DNA of 64,000 nt, taken from contig NZ_CP107931.1 in NCBI RefSeq assembly GCF_036023875.1, positions 4,030,001 to 4,094,000 of the forward strand, read 5' to 3'. The notes under the pieces were generated by a model. The model saw nothing but the letters and a program-made list of their open reading frames with translations, was not told the DNA's origin and made no database searches. The position numbers and the translations under genes were made by a program. Shown in pieces: positions 9,561 to 17,417 of this stretch. The stretch's first letter is position 1. Every line of letters begins with the position of its first letter. Origin of the DNA: Mycobacterium sp. NBC_00419. GTDB taxonomy: Bacteria; Actinomycetota; Actinomycetes; Mycobacteriales; Mycobacteriaceae.

Positions 9561-10414
9561 GGCGTGATGCCCCGCCATCCGGCCACAGTGCCGCGAAGGT
9601 AGGCGCGATCGGCCCGGGACCGGATCCGCTCGCCGCGCGCGGCCCGCACGACCGCACCCACAACCTTGCGGCCCGAGTAGTAGGCGAGGATCCGCACCGG
9701 CAGCCGGTGCCTGCGCCACAGATGACCGATGCCCACGCCATAGCGCAGCATCTTGTCGACGTAATCCTCACCCGGTTCAGTGCGGTCGTCATCCTGGTAG
9801 ACGACGATGTCGGGGCGGTAGAGCACGGTGCTTCCGGCAGCCAGCAGGCGCAGTAGAAGGTCGGACTCCTCACCGGAACCCCGCCAGCCGGGCGATCCCG
9901 TTCCAATGCCCTCGTCGAACGGGGCGGCCGAGGGCAGCGCCGCGCGCCGCAGGAACAGTGTGCTGCAGATCGAGGTGCGCATGAAGTTGTTCCTGGTGAT
10001 CTCGACCTCATGGTCCAGCCAGCGCAGCATCGAAGGCGACCCGTCGGCAGCAACCTGCTTGGCCGACAGGCCGTCGATGTCGGGTCGCTCGGCAAGAACA
10101 GTCAACACCCTGCGCACGGTATCGGGTGCATACCAGCAGTTGTCGTCGGGGAAGGCAATTACCGGCGCGGTGGCCAGCCCGACGCCCACGTTGCGCCCGA
10201 CCGAGGCACCCCGGCCGCTGGTAGCCACCTTCCAGGGACCGGGCAGACCGCGGTCGGCCACCAGCTGCGCGCATGCCTGCTCCACGCTCTGATCGACGAG
10301 GATGAACTCGATCTGCTCGGCAAGCTCACATGCAACTAGCGCGTCCAGTTGGCGTGTGAGCGCATCCGTCCGACCGACCGTGCTACAGACCAGGGAGATG
10401 GCCGGAGCGCTCAT
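9557..10414 (-). CDS. Family 2 glycosyltransferase
   Basis: A 285-residue GT-A glycosyltransferase. The N-terminal strand ISLVCSTVGRTDALTRQLDAL binds the nucleotide. GRGASVGRNVGVGLATAPVIAFPDDNCWYAPDT contains the D-D-x metal-binding motif (a DDN variant of DXD) near residue 95. The C-terminal region has RRHRLPVRILAYYSGRK. It starts inside the wzz-like stop (4-bp overlap) and ends inside the flippase start, so translation is coupled through the operon. It probably adds a sugar to the lipid-linked repeat unit. Confidence 0.85.
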   Translation of the reverse strand: MSAPAISLVCSTVGRTDALTRQLDALVACELAEQIEFILVDQSVEQACAQLVADRGLPGPWKVATSGRGASVGRNVGVGLATAPVIAFPDDNCWYAPDTVRRVLTVLAERPDIDGLSAKQVAADGSPSMLRWLDHEVEITRNNFMRTSICSTLFLRRAALPSAAPFDEGIGTGSPGWRGSGEESDLLLRLLAAGSTVLYRPDIVVYQDDDRTEPGEDYVDKMLRYGVGIGHLWRRHRLPVRILAYYSGRKVVGAVVRAARGERIRSRADRAYLRGTVAGWRGITP

Positions 10415-11961
10415 GCGCTCTCCAGTTGCAGACGCTCAGTTTGGCTGTCTGCGTTCTCCGCCCCGTGCTTGCTCTGGGATGTGTCTTCGGTGTTCTCGTC
10501 CGACCGCGTGTGCTCGTCGTCTGCCATATCGTCCGCTGTGTGGTCGATCTCGTCGATCTCGTGGTGCTCCTCAACCGCCTGGGGTGCCCGATGCAGGCCT
10601 CCGCTAGGAGTTTCCGGCATCGGAGCGGCTTTCGCTGACCGAGTCCGGCCGCCCACGCTCCACCACCGGCGGCGGGCGCCGACCGCGAACACCGGCACAC
10701 CGTGTGCGCGTGCCAGCGCGATCACCATGCGCGCCTGGCGGTAGGAGTCGAATCCGATCATCGCCACGATGACGATGTGGGTGGCCATCCCGGCTGCCCG
10801 CGGCAGCGCCGAGGAGTTGGTCAGTGAACCACCGTCGATGATGACTGTCGTCGAATTGCGGCTGCGCGGCAGGATCCGCCGTTCGATGACCTCTTGGGCC
10901 TTGCGTTGCCGGATGGTGTCGACGGGGCCGTGCTCAGCTGCCGCGAACGACAGCAGCCGGGCCATGCCGTCGGTGCCCGACTGAGCCGACGCCCCGACGA
11001 CCAGGATGCACGCACCGCGCGCGGCGGGCAGCTGGGCGTAGACCGCGCGGGCGTTCTCGGCCTCGGAGTTGGTGACCTTCGCGCGTTCGCCGTGCGAACG
11101 CAGCCGCACCACAGGCCAGAGCACGCCGGCCACCTCGCCCTCCAGGGCGGCCATCGAGGTGATCACTCCGGATCGCTTGCGCCACACCACGGCCAGCGTC
11201 AAAGCCACCATGCCGCCGAGCAGGCCGCCGCCGACCGCGCCCAGCCACCAGTGCGGGACGCCGGTCGACGGCATCTCGATGGGCGGCTGGACCACCTGCA
11301 CCCCTGGCGGGCGCAGCATCTGCACATCCAGCGAGGACTTTTGCGACTCGAGTGCGAGGATGCGGTCTTGCACGCCAGTGGTGTCGGGTACCGGGGGCGG
11401 CGGCAGCGGATTGCCGAACTCGTCGAACTGCGGCGGCGCGTTGAGCGCCTCGGCCGCGATCCGGAACTGGTCGCGCAGCCCAGCGATGACCCCATTGAGG
11501 GCGTCGATCGCGGCCTGTTCGCGCTGCCGGTTCTGCTCGACCACGTGGTCGCTGTAGAGGCGCAGTGCGGTGTCGATGACTCCGGTGGCCTGTGCGGCGG
11601 TGGGCGCCGTCGCCGACAGCGTCAAGATCGAGGACTGCGAATCCTGGGTGGCGGTCAGGTTCGGGTTGTCGGCCTGGCCCAGGGCGCTGCGCAGTGAAGC
11701 GGTGAAACCGGGGGAGGACAGATAGGCGATCTCACCGGAGATGTAGCTCTCCTGGGACTCCACCGACGGTGCATTCGTCGTCATGATCTGGTTGGGGTCT
11801 ACCGGCTGGGCGATCCGGATCAGTGTGCTTACCGAGGGGGCAGCGGTCGAGGACTGCAGCGCCAATGCGCCCAGGGTGGCGCCGACGGCGATGCCCACCA
11901 CGGTCGCTGGCCACAACGGCGTCAGCCACCGTGACAGCACAGACCGTGCTCTCCTGCCCAT
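10411..11961 (-). CDS. Wzz-type chain-length determinant with a degenerate BY-kinase-like domain
   Basis: Two membrane helices (about residues 16-36 and 232-254) flank an extracytoplasmic, partly coiled-coil region, as in polysaccharide co-polymerases. The cytoplasmic part resembles bacterial tyrosine kinases, but the expected Walker A loop reads GASAQSGTDG and lacks the GK[ST] core, so ATP hydrolysis is doubtful. The last 55 residues are strongly acidic (many D, E and H) with no Tyr-rich tail. ATG at 11961 is preceded by GGAG at 5 nt; a GTG two codons earlier (11967) is possible. It is the first gene of the minus-strand polysaccharide operon and likely controls chain length. Confidence 0.78.
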   Translation of the reverse strand: MGRRARSVLSRWLTPLWPATVVGIAVGATLGALALQSSTAAPSVSTLIRIAQPVDPNQIMTTNAPSVESQESYISGEIAYLSSPGFTASLRSALGQADNPNLTATQDSQSSILTLSATAPTAAQATGVIDTALRLYSDHVVEQNRQREQAAIDALNGVIAGLRDQFRIAAEALNAPPQFDEFGNPLPPPPVPDTTGVQDRILALESQKSSLDVQMLRPPGVQVVQPPIEMPSTGVPHWWLGAVGGGLLGGMVALTLAVVWRKRSGVITSMAALEGEVAGVLWPVVRLRSHGERAKVTNSEAENARAVYAQLPAARGACILVVGASAQSGTDGMARLLSFAAAEHGPVDTIRQRKAQEVIERRILPRSRNSTTVIIDGGSLTNSSALPRAAGMATHIVIVAMIGFDSYRQARMVIALARAHGVPVFAVGARRRWWSVGGRTRSAKAAPMPETPSGGLHRAPQAVEEHHEIDEIDHTADDMADDEHTRSDENTEDTSQSKHGAENADSQTERLQLESA

Positions 11962-12159
11962 TGCCACTCCAAAGATGTCTCGTCAGGCCCGTCATATGTG
12001 GAGCCACTCGGCGCGGCGAACCAACCGAATTTTGCTCCAGGATAACTGTCTGCCAGCGTGGGCTCCTGGCGTGACGCCACATGCACGCGAAATAACGTTG
12101 TGTCGCAAGCGTTATCTCTTCGCGATACTTGCGGATGAAATTTGCCGAGTGGTCGTTCG
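11962..12159. promoter_or_regulatory. Promoter/regulatory region of the wzz-like operon
   Basis: This is the longest gene-free stretch in the polysaccharide/carrier-protein area (198 bp). It is visibly richer in A/T than its surroundings. It contains a 13-bp palindrome TGGCGTGACGCCA at 12067-12079 and an inverted repeat ATAACG-N12-CGTTAT at 12092-12115. A possible minus-strand -10 element TATCCT lies at 12039-12044. The inverted repeats may be operators for wzz-operon control or transcription-end structures for the phosphopantetheinyl transferase gene that stops at 12160. No coding potential is apparent. Confidence 0.5.
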
Positions 12160-12546
12160 TTAACTTGCTGGCAAGGGCGGGCACACGACGACCACGACGG
12201 CCATCGCGTGGCAGTCGGCGTGCGATAGCGAGACCTCGGTCTGGCGCCAGCCCTGTGCTCGGGCGCGAGCGGCGGTCGCCCCGGACAGATGCAGCGTCGG
12301 CGCCGATCCGGTGCTGCGGACCTCGATCTCCTGCAGCGGGAAGTGCGCGTCGGGCTCGCCGAAGACCTTGATGACGGCCTCCTTGGCGGCGAACCGGGCG
12401 GCGAGTCGTTCGGCCGATCCGGCGCAGTCATCGAGTTCTGCGGGGGTGAACACCCTTTGCAGGTAACGATCGCCGAACGTCGCCACCGACTCGGCGACCT
12501 CAGCCACGGCCACCACGTCACAGCCGACCCGGATCCCGTCGATCAC
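12160..12546 (-). CDS. Holo-ACP synthase-type 4'-phosphopantetheinyl transferase
   Basis: The GTG at 12546 overlaps the upstream stop (GTGA) and gives a 128-residue product, the usual AcpS length. The two AcpS hallmarks are present: an N-terminal V-G-C-D (Asp10, Mg2+/CoA binding) and F-A-A-K-E-A-V-I-K near residue 60, whose Glu is the second metal ligand. The enzyme would transfer phosphopantetheine from CoA to a carrier-protein Ser. Because it is the last gene of an operon beginning with a carrier protein, that carrier is the probable substrate. A much longer in-frame upstream extension is excluded since it is antisense-like and overlaps the GH2 gene. Confidence 0.85.
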   Translation of the reverse strand: MIDGIRVGCDVVAVAEVAESVATFGDRYLQRVFTPAELDDCAGSAERLAARFAAKEAVIKVFGEPDAHFPLQEIEVRSTGSAPTLHLSGATAARARAQGWRQTEVSLSHADCHAMAVVVVVCPPLPAS

Positions 12547-14930
12547 CCAGGGACCTCGATCACGGCACGGGCGTACGAGTCGGGTGAACCGATCACGCCG
12601 GACGGCTGCGTGCCTGCCTCGGCGTCGAGTCGCACCCGGTAGGGGCGGCCCGCAGGCAGGTGGAAGTAGTTGTCCGACACCCGCCATCCTGGGGCGTCGA
12701 TCGAGACGTAGCGCAGCGCGACGCCCGAGCTGATCTCCAGTTCCCAGGCCTCGTCGACCTGCTCGGCGACGGCCCGAAGACCGGTGTGGACCTGCAGGCC
12801 GCGCGGGTGGACGACGAGCGCGTCGCGCAGCATCTGGGCGGGCTCGCCCAGCCGCACCACGGCTTCGACGGCGTCGGCGGTGGGCGGCCCGAACCGGAAG
12901 GCATGCGGCAGGTCGCGGAACACCCCGGACAGCTGCGAGTCGACGAAGCTCAGCGAGGAGTGCGCAGGCACCTCGATGTCCCGATGCGCCTCGGCGACAA
13001 GTTGTCCGGTGGCGTCGGTGGCGGCCAGGGTGAGCTCGCCGCGTGCCGCGGTCGGGGCGTCGTTGTGGATGTCGACGCGGATACCGGACAGCCCGTCGTT
13101 GGAGAGCACCACCGACTGAGGAGCCCAGACCCGGCGCAGCGCCTGCAGCGCCGTCTTCGGCGCGCCGTCGACGTCGAGCAAACCCCACCCGGCACCGGGG
13201 CGGGCGTCCTTGCCGGCCAGGACCAGCGCGCCGCGGCAACCTGACTCGGTACGCCGCCAGAAGCCGAAGCACTGCAGCATCGCCTCGGCGATGGCCAGGC
13301 GGCCGAGGTCCAGATATCGCTCCGGATCGACCCGCCGGACCGCGGCCGGGTCTTCGCCGAACACCTCCCGGACGTAGAAGTCGCGGACGTCCTCGAAATC
13401 CCACGACGCACCGCGGTCACGGGGTACGCCGGCTTTCCACCGTGGGTCATGGCCGGCGACCGCGGCCGACCCGAAGTAGCGTTCGACGGCGGCGTTCGAC
13501 GGCGGATTGGCGAATGCCAAGCATTCGGCGGCGAAGCGGACACCCGCGGTGCGCACGTCGGACACCGGGCGCAGATAGCCGCCCACCCCGAACCAGTGCG
13601 CGACACCGGTGTCCGGCCGGATCGCCAGGTCGTCGCCGCCCGGTGGTGGCGCCGGACTCGAGCGGACATAGGCAACTGCCGCCGTGCCGGCCAGTGCCTC
13701 GGGCAGGGCAACGTCGATCACGTCGATCGCGCGTGCGGCGTCGTCGAGTCCGAGCATCTCCGGTCGCTGCAGCGTCTCACTGCCGCCGCTGACGACGGCC
13801 AGGGCCGGATTACCAGAGACGGCCCGAAGGATCGTGGTGACCTCCTCGACGATCACCCCGGTCAGCTCGGCCGGGGGATCGAAGGTGGCCAGCATGGCGT
13901 CCTGCCACACCAGCACGCCGAGTTCGGCGCAGATCTCGAAGAACGCCGGTTGCTCGGGCACCAGCCCGCCGACGATCCGGATCATGTTCGCGCCGGCGTC
14001 GGCGAGGGTGCTGACCTGATCGCGCACCGTCGCGTCGTCCACGGTCAGCGCCACCGGGTCCGGCGGGAACCAGGTTGCGCCGCGGCAGAACACGTCGACC
14101 CCATTGACGCGCAGTCCGAAGCCGCCATCGGTCTCGAGGGCGGTCAGGGAGCGGAAGCCGAACGTGCGCTGCGCGATCTGCTCACCGTCGAGGCTCAGAC
14201 GCAGCCGGTACAGCGGCTGCGCGCCGTAGCCGCGGGGCCACCACAGGTCGGGCTCGCCGACCGCAGCCCGGATGGAGAAGGCGTTGTCGGCGACGGTGGC
14301 GCGGCCGGCGGCGACCGCCTGGCCGTCGGGCCCGTCGATTGTGTACGTCAGCTCGGCGTCCGGCCCGCTGCCGGTGACCTCGACGGCCCCGCTGGCGGAG
14401 TCGGTGCCCACGACGACGTCGAACGCTGCGCGCTGCGCGGTGACGGTCACCGGCCGCCAGAAACCGATCGGGACGGGCACGTCGCCGTAAACCGGGGCGC
14501 GGCCCAACAGAGTGGTGCGCGCCCAGCGCAACCCGGGCGATCCGACCAGGCTCGATCGCCAGCGTCCCCGCGGGCGCCGGGTGGCCAGCCAGCCGTTGAG
14601 GGCGTGGAAGCACACCGCGATCTCGTGCTCACCGGGGTCCAGCGGCACCCGCACCGGCAGGAACATCGATACGCACTGTGCGGCCTGGCGCCCGTCGACG
14701 AACACCGTGGCCGGAAAGCTCAGCCCGGCGAACTCCACGACCACCGGCTCGGTGGCCTGCAGTGTGGTGCGGTGCCACCAGTCGTGGTCGTCGTCCACCG
14801 GGGCCAGCGTGGCGACCGGCGCAACACCGTCGAGTTCGAGGCCGCCCGACCACAGCTCGGCCAGTTCCTCCGGCGTTCCGAACTCGCCCGCCCCGCTGCG
14901 GACGACCTGCCACCGACCCAGCACCGTCAA
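12543..14930 (-). CDS. Glycoside hydrolase family 2, beta-mannosidase-like protein
   Basis: About 795 residues with the GH2 order: sugar-binding sandwich (DDDHDWWHRTTLQ, TVFVDGRQAAQ), Ig-like domain, TIM barrel (NGVDVFCRGATWFPPDP; GANMIRIVGG) and C-terminal beta domains. The probable acid/base Glu385 lies in S-G-G-S-E, where beta-mannosidases usually have G-N-N-E, and the probable nucleophile Glu469 in F-A-A-E-C-L-A-F-A-N-P-P. Both catalytic Glu are retained although the first motif is unusual. No signal peptide is visible, so it should be cytoplasmic. TTG at 14930 overlaps the DUF1839 stop; GTG at 14924 is an alternative. Operon context suggests an unusual glycosidic substrate. Confidence 0.8.
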   Translation of the reverse strand: MTVLGRWQVVRSGAGEFGTPEELAELWSGGLELDGVAPVATLAPVDDDHDWWHRTTLQATEPVVVEFAGLSFPATVFVDGRQAAQCVSMFLPVRVPLDPGEHEIAVCFHALNGWLATRRPRGRWRSSLVGSPGLRWARTTLLGRAPVYGDVPVPIGFWRPVTVTAQRAAFDVVVGTDSASGAVEVTGSGPDAELTYTIDGPDGQAVAAGRATVADNAFSIRAAVGEPDLWWPRGYGAQPLYRLRLSLDGEQIAQRTFGFRSLTALETDGGFGLRVNGVDVFCRGATWFPPDPVALTVDDATVRDQVSTLADAGANMIRIVGGLVPEQPAFFEICAELGVLVWQDAMLATFDPPAELTGVIVEEVTTILRAVSGNPALAVVSGGSETLQRPEMLGLDDAARAIDVIDVALPEALAGTAAVAYVRSSPAPPPGGDDLAIRPDTGVAHWFGVGGYLRPVSDVRTAGVRFAAECLAFANPPSNAAVERYFGSAAVAGHDPRWKAGVPRDRGASWDFEDVRDFYVREVFGEDPAAVRRVDPERYLDLGRLAIAEAMLQCFGFWRRTESGCRGALVLAGKDARPGAGWGLLDVDGAPKTALQALRRVWAPQSVVLSNDGLSGIRVDIHNDAPTAARGELTLAATDATGQLVAEAHRDIEVPAHSSLSFVDSQLSGVFRDLPHAFRFGPPTADAVEAVVRLGEPAQMLRDALVVHPRGLQVHTGLRAVAEQVDEAWELEISSGVALRYVSIDAPGWRVSDNYFHLPAGRPYRVRLDAEAGTQPSGVIGSPDSYARAVIEVPG

Positions 14931-15868
14931 CCCACCGCGGCCGCTAGGGAGTCCATCGCGGTCTGCCAGTCGCGGGCCATCTCGGCCAGGCTTGCCGCCA
15001 CGTCGACGGTCCGGCCGTTGGCCAGGCGGGCCATCTTGAACTGGACCGCCTTCGCGCCGGACGCCACAGCGCGAAATGGGGTCTCGGCGCGCGCGGCTCC
15101 CGGCCGGATGCCGTCGAGGTGGACGGCGAAGTCCGCCGCCAGCTCCGCGGTGGCGCCGCACTGCCGCAGGTTCGCGAACGCCCAACGATGAAACCGCGGC
15201 ATCCCGGCTCCGGGCAGCCACTCGGCGGCCCCGCGCAGACCGTCGGCCAGTCGCTCGACCGGGTTGCCGTCCGGGCGCCGCGACAGATGCTCGGCGGCGA
15301 TACGGACCACCGCGTCGGCCTCGCGGCGCTCGGGGTAACTGCGGATCGCCTCGATATAGGGGAGCAGTGCGCTCGACGTCTCGCCGAACACGCCGTCGAA
15401 GTCGTCGTCGCGCAACTCGTAGAGGCCCGCATTGTGCAGGTACCACATCAGCCTGCGGTCCCGGTCGACGCGGGTGGGCACGATCGTGGTCTTGACGTGC
15501 TCGGTCCGGTAGCTGGTGCCCGCGGTGTCAGGCAGCCACCAGCTGTCCACCTCCACGGTGTGCAGCACGGCGCGCGGCGGACCGGACTCGACGGTCTCCA
15601 GAACCGGCATCCAGACGTTCTCCTCGGTCACCTCGAGACCGTAGAGACGGCGGAGGTCTTCCGGCAGCGGTTTGAGGAACGACCAGTGCATCCCGTCGTG
15701 ATCGGCCGACAGGGCGCTGGCGAAAGAGGGCACCGGGTCGTGCCCGAGCGCATGCAGCAACTCGATCCAGAGATCGAAGTAGCAATTCGTCTCCGGCCAG
15801 ATTCGCTCGGGTGAATGCGTGAAGTGCGGCTGGTGGGTATCAGGCTCAGCGCAGACGGCGAGGCTCAC
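14927..15868 (-). CDS. DUF1839 family protein
   Basis: A 313-residue soluble protein matching the DUF1839 pattern: ETNCYFDLWIELLHALG near residue 26, HWSFLKPLPEDLRRLYGLEV near residue 60, then SWWLPDTAGTSYRTEHVKTTI and LMWYLHNAGLYELRDDDF. The family's activity is not known to me. The GTG at 15868 forms a GTGA overlap with the carrier-protein stop and the gene's own stop overlaps the GH2 start, so it is translationally coupled on both sides. Its fixed place beside the carrier protein suggests it accepts or processes the carrier-bound aminoacyl group (inference). Confidence 0.8.
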   Translation of the reverse strand: MSLAVCAEPDTHQPHFTHSPERIWPETNCYFDLWIELLHALGHDPVPSFASALSADHDGMHWSFLKPLPEDLRRLYGLEVTEENVWMPVLETVESGPPRAVLHTVEVDSWWLPDTAGTSYRTEHVKTTIVPTRVDRDRRLMWYLHNAGLYELRDDDFDGVFGETSSALLPYIEAIRSYPERREADAVVRIAAEHLSRRPDGNPVERLADGLRGAAEWLPGAGMPRFHRWAFANLRQCGATAELAADFAVHLDGIRPGAARAETPFRAVASGAKAVQFKMARLANGRTVDVAASLAEMARDWQTAMDSLAAAVG

Positions 15869-16110
15869 ACGGGTGATTCGGCGAGACTGCCCACGACGCG
15901 GGCGATGTTGGTCACCGACGCGAACGTCGACTTCTTCAGTGCCTCGTCGGGAAACTCGATATCGAATTCGTCTTCCAGCGCCAGCATGACGTTCACCGAC
16001 GCGTGGGAGGTCAGCCCCAGCTTGTAGAGGTCGGCGTCGCTGTCGATGGTGTGGGGATCGACCGGCATGCGGCCATGTGCCGCGAGGACCTCACGAATCC
16101 GCTCCTGCAT
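15865..16110 (-). CDS. Acyl/aminoacyl carrier protein
   Basis: An 81-residue acidic four-helix carrier protein. The phosphopantetheine site is Ser35 in DLYKLGLTSHASV (the usual D-S-L is L-T-S here), followed by ALEDEFDIEFPDE. The ATG is preceded by GGGAG about 8 nt upstream. It is the first gene of the minus-strand operon carrier protein, DUF1839, GH2, phosphopantetheinyl transferase. It is not the fatty-acid AcpM, which is encoded elsewhere in mycobacteria, and probably receives an amino acid from the synthetase-like ligase encoded divergently at 17418-18380. Confidence 0.88.
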   Translation of the reverse strand: MQERIREVLAAHGRMPVDPHTIDSDADLYKLGLTSHASVNVMLALEDEFDIEFPDEALKKSTFASVTNIARVVGSLAESPV

Positions 16111-16238
16111 GCGCCTGCTCCCTGGATTGTTATCGCCATATTGTTCGCCATGCGATTCTCAGCAACATCTTAGCTGCCTGGTACCGTAGTCAAGAAGTGA
16201 TGCGCGCCGATGCTGTTTCAGCTAACACGAGAGCCCCC
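16111..16238. promoter_or_regulatory. Divergent promoter region of the carrier-protein cassette
   Basis: This region separates the carrier-protein operon from the acyl-CoA dehydrogenase/ligase operon. It is relatively A/T-rich around 16131-16180. A plus-strand -10-like TACCGT lies at 16182-16187, which would place the start of transcription near 16194. Both halves of the cassette are probably driven from here, consistent with a single function. Confidence 0.45.
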
Positions 16239-17405
16239 ATGGAAGACCGTCTTCTCGCCCCCGGGCCGGCCACCTCTGCCTCCCCCCAGCTATCTGCGGT
16301 GATCAAGGCGGCAGCCGCGGCGGCCGACGATGTCGACCGCAAGGCGCGGTTCCCCGCCGAGGCGGTGGAGGCGATGAGGGAGGCAAAGCTTCTCTCGGGT
16401 TCGCTCCCGGTGGCACTGGGCGGCGGGTCGGTTCGTATTGCGGAGTTAGCCAGCGCAGCCCGTGCGATCGGTGGGGCGTGCAGCTCGGCCGCGATGATCT
16501 TCGCCATGCACCACACCCAGGCGCTGACGCTGGCGCACCACGGCAGCACCGGGGAGATCGCCGAACTCACCGCGACGATCGCCGCCAGGGAAGCCCTGCT
16601 GGCCTCGGCGACGACCGAGATCTCCACCGGCGGTGATGTGCGGTCCTCGACATGCGCGGTGCGCGTCGACGGTGACTACGTCACGCTGGAGAAGAACGCG
16701 CCGGTGATCTCCTACGCCGAGCACGCCGACTACATCTGCGTCACCGCTCGCCGCGGACCCGACAGCCCCGCCAACGACCAGGTACTTCTGGTATGCCCGG
16801 CTGCCGACACGACGCTGGAGAAAACCAGCACCTGGGATGTGCTGGGATTTCGCGGCACCTGCAGTCCCGGGTTCCTGCTGGCGAGTAGGACATCGTCGAA
16901 AAATATTGTGCCGGTCGACTATTCGACCATCTCCGAGTACACGATGCTGCCTTCGTCGCACACGCTGTGGGCTTCGGTGTGGCTGGGTATCGCCGACGCG
17001 GCGCTGGGTAAGGCACGCCAGGTGATGCGCCAAGCCGCGCGCTCGGGACGTTCCGACCGCGGAGTCGGTGCCGCCAAACTGGCCGACCTGATCGGAGTGC
17101 ACCAAGGCTTCGAGTCGCTGGTAATGCGAGAAGTGCAACGTTACGACCAATTTTTGCGGTCGGGCCAAACCGAGCCAACGGTCGGTTTTACCATTGCTAT
17201 GAACAACCTGAAGCTGGGCGCTTCGGCTGCAGTTGTCGATGTGGTCGTCGGAGCGCTGCAACTGATCGGCATCAACGGCTACCGTGAGGACCACGAGGCC
17301 TCCATGAGCCGGCTGTTGCGGGACGCATTCGGCCCTCAGCTGATGGTGTCCAACGACCGGATCCGCGCGAACAACGCCCAGCTGGCGTTCGTACACCGGG
17401 GATGA
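16239..17405 (+). CDS. Acyl-CoA dehydrogenase-family flavoprotein
   Basis: About 388 residues with the acyl-CoA dehydrogenase fold: a helical N-terminal domain (FPAEAVEAMREAKLLSGSLP), an FAD-binding middle barrel (TEISTGGDVRSS; WDVLGFRGTCSPGF) and a C-terminal four-helix domain (LWASVWLGIADAALGKAR; LGASAAVVDVVVGALQLIGINGY). ATG 16239 has a GAGAG stretch upstream; ATG 16200 or GTG 16197 are alternatives. A still longer frame from 16077 overlaps the carrier-protein gene and is rejected. Relatives in non-ribosomal pathways oxidise carrier-bound aminoacyl thioesters, so dehydrogenation of an aminoacyl-S-carrier protein is a reasonable inference here. The ligase gene starts 12 bp downstream. Confidence 0.82.
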   Translation: MEDRLLAPGPATSASPQLSAVIKAAAAAADDVDRKARFPAEAVEAMREAKLLSGSLPVALGGGSVRIAELASAARAIGGACSSAAMIFAMHHTQALTLAHHGSTGEIAELTATIAAREALLASATTEISTGGDVRSSTCAVRVDGDYVTLEKNAPVISYAEHADYICVTARRGPDSPANDQVLLVCPAADTTLEKTSTWDVLGFRGTCSPGFLLASRTSSKNIVPVDYSTISEYTMLPSSHTLWASVWLGIADAALGKARQVMRQAARSGRSDRGVGAAKLADLIGVHQGFESLVMREVQRYDQFLRSGQTEPTVGFTIAMNNLKLGASAAVVDVVVGALQLIGINGYREDHEASMSRLLRDAFGPQLMVSNDRIRANNAQLAFVHRG

Positions 17406-17417
17406 AGAGGGGGAATC

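Noticed and set aside
12547..13404. Upstream in-frame extension of the phosphopantetheinyl transferase gene.
   Set aside because: It runs inside the GH2 gene on the same strand in another frame, and the AcpS fold is complete from the GTG at 12546.
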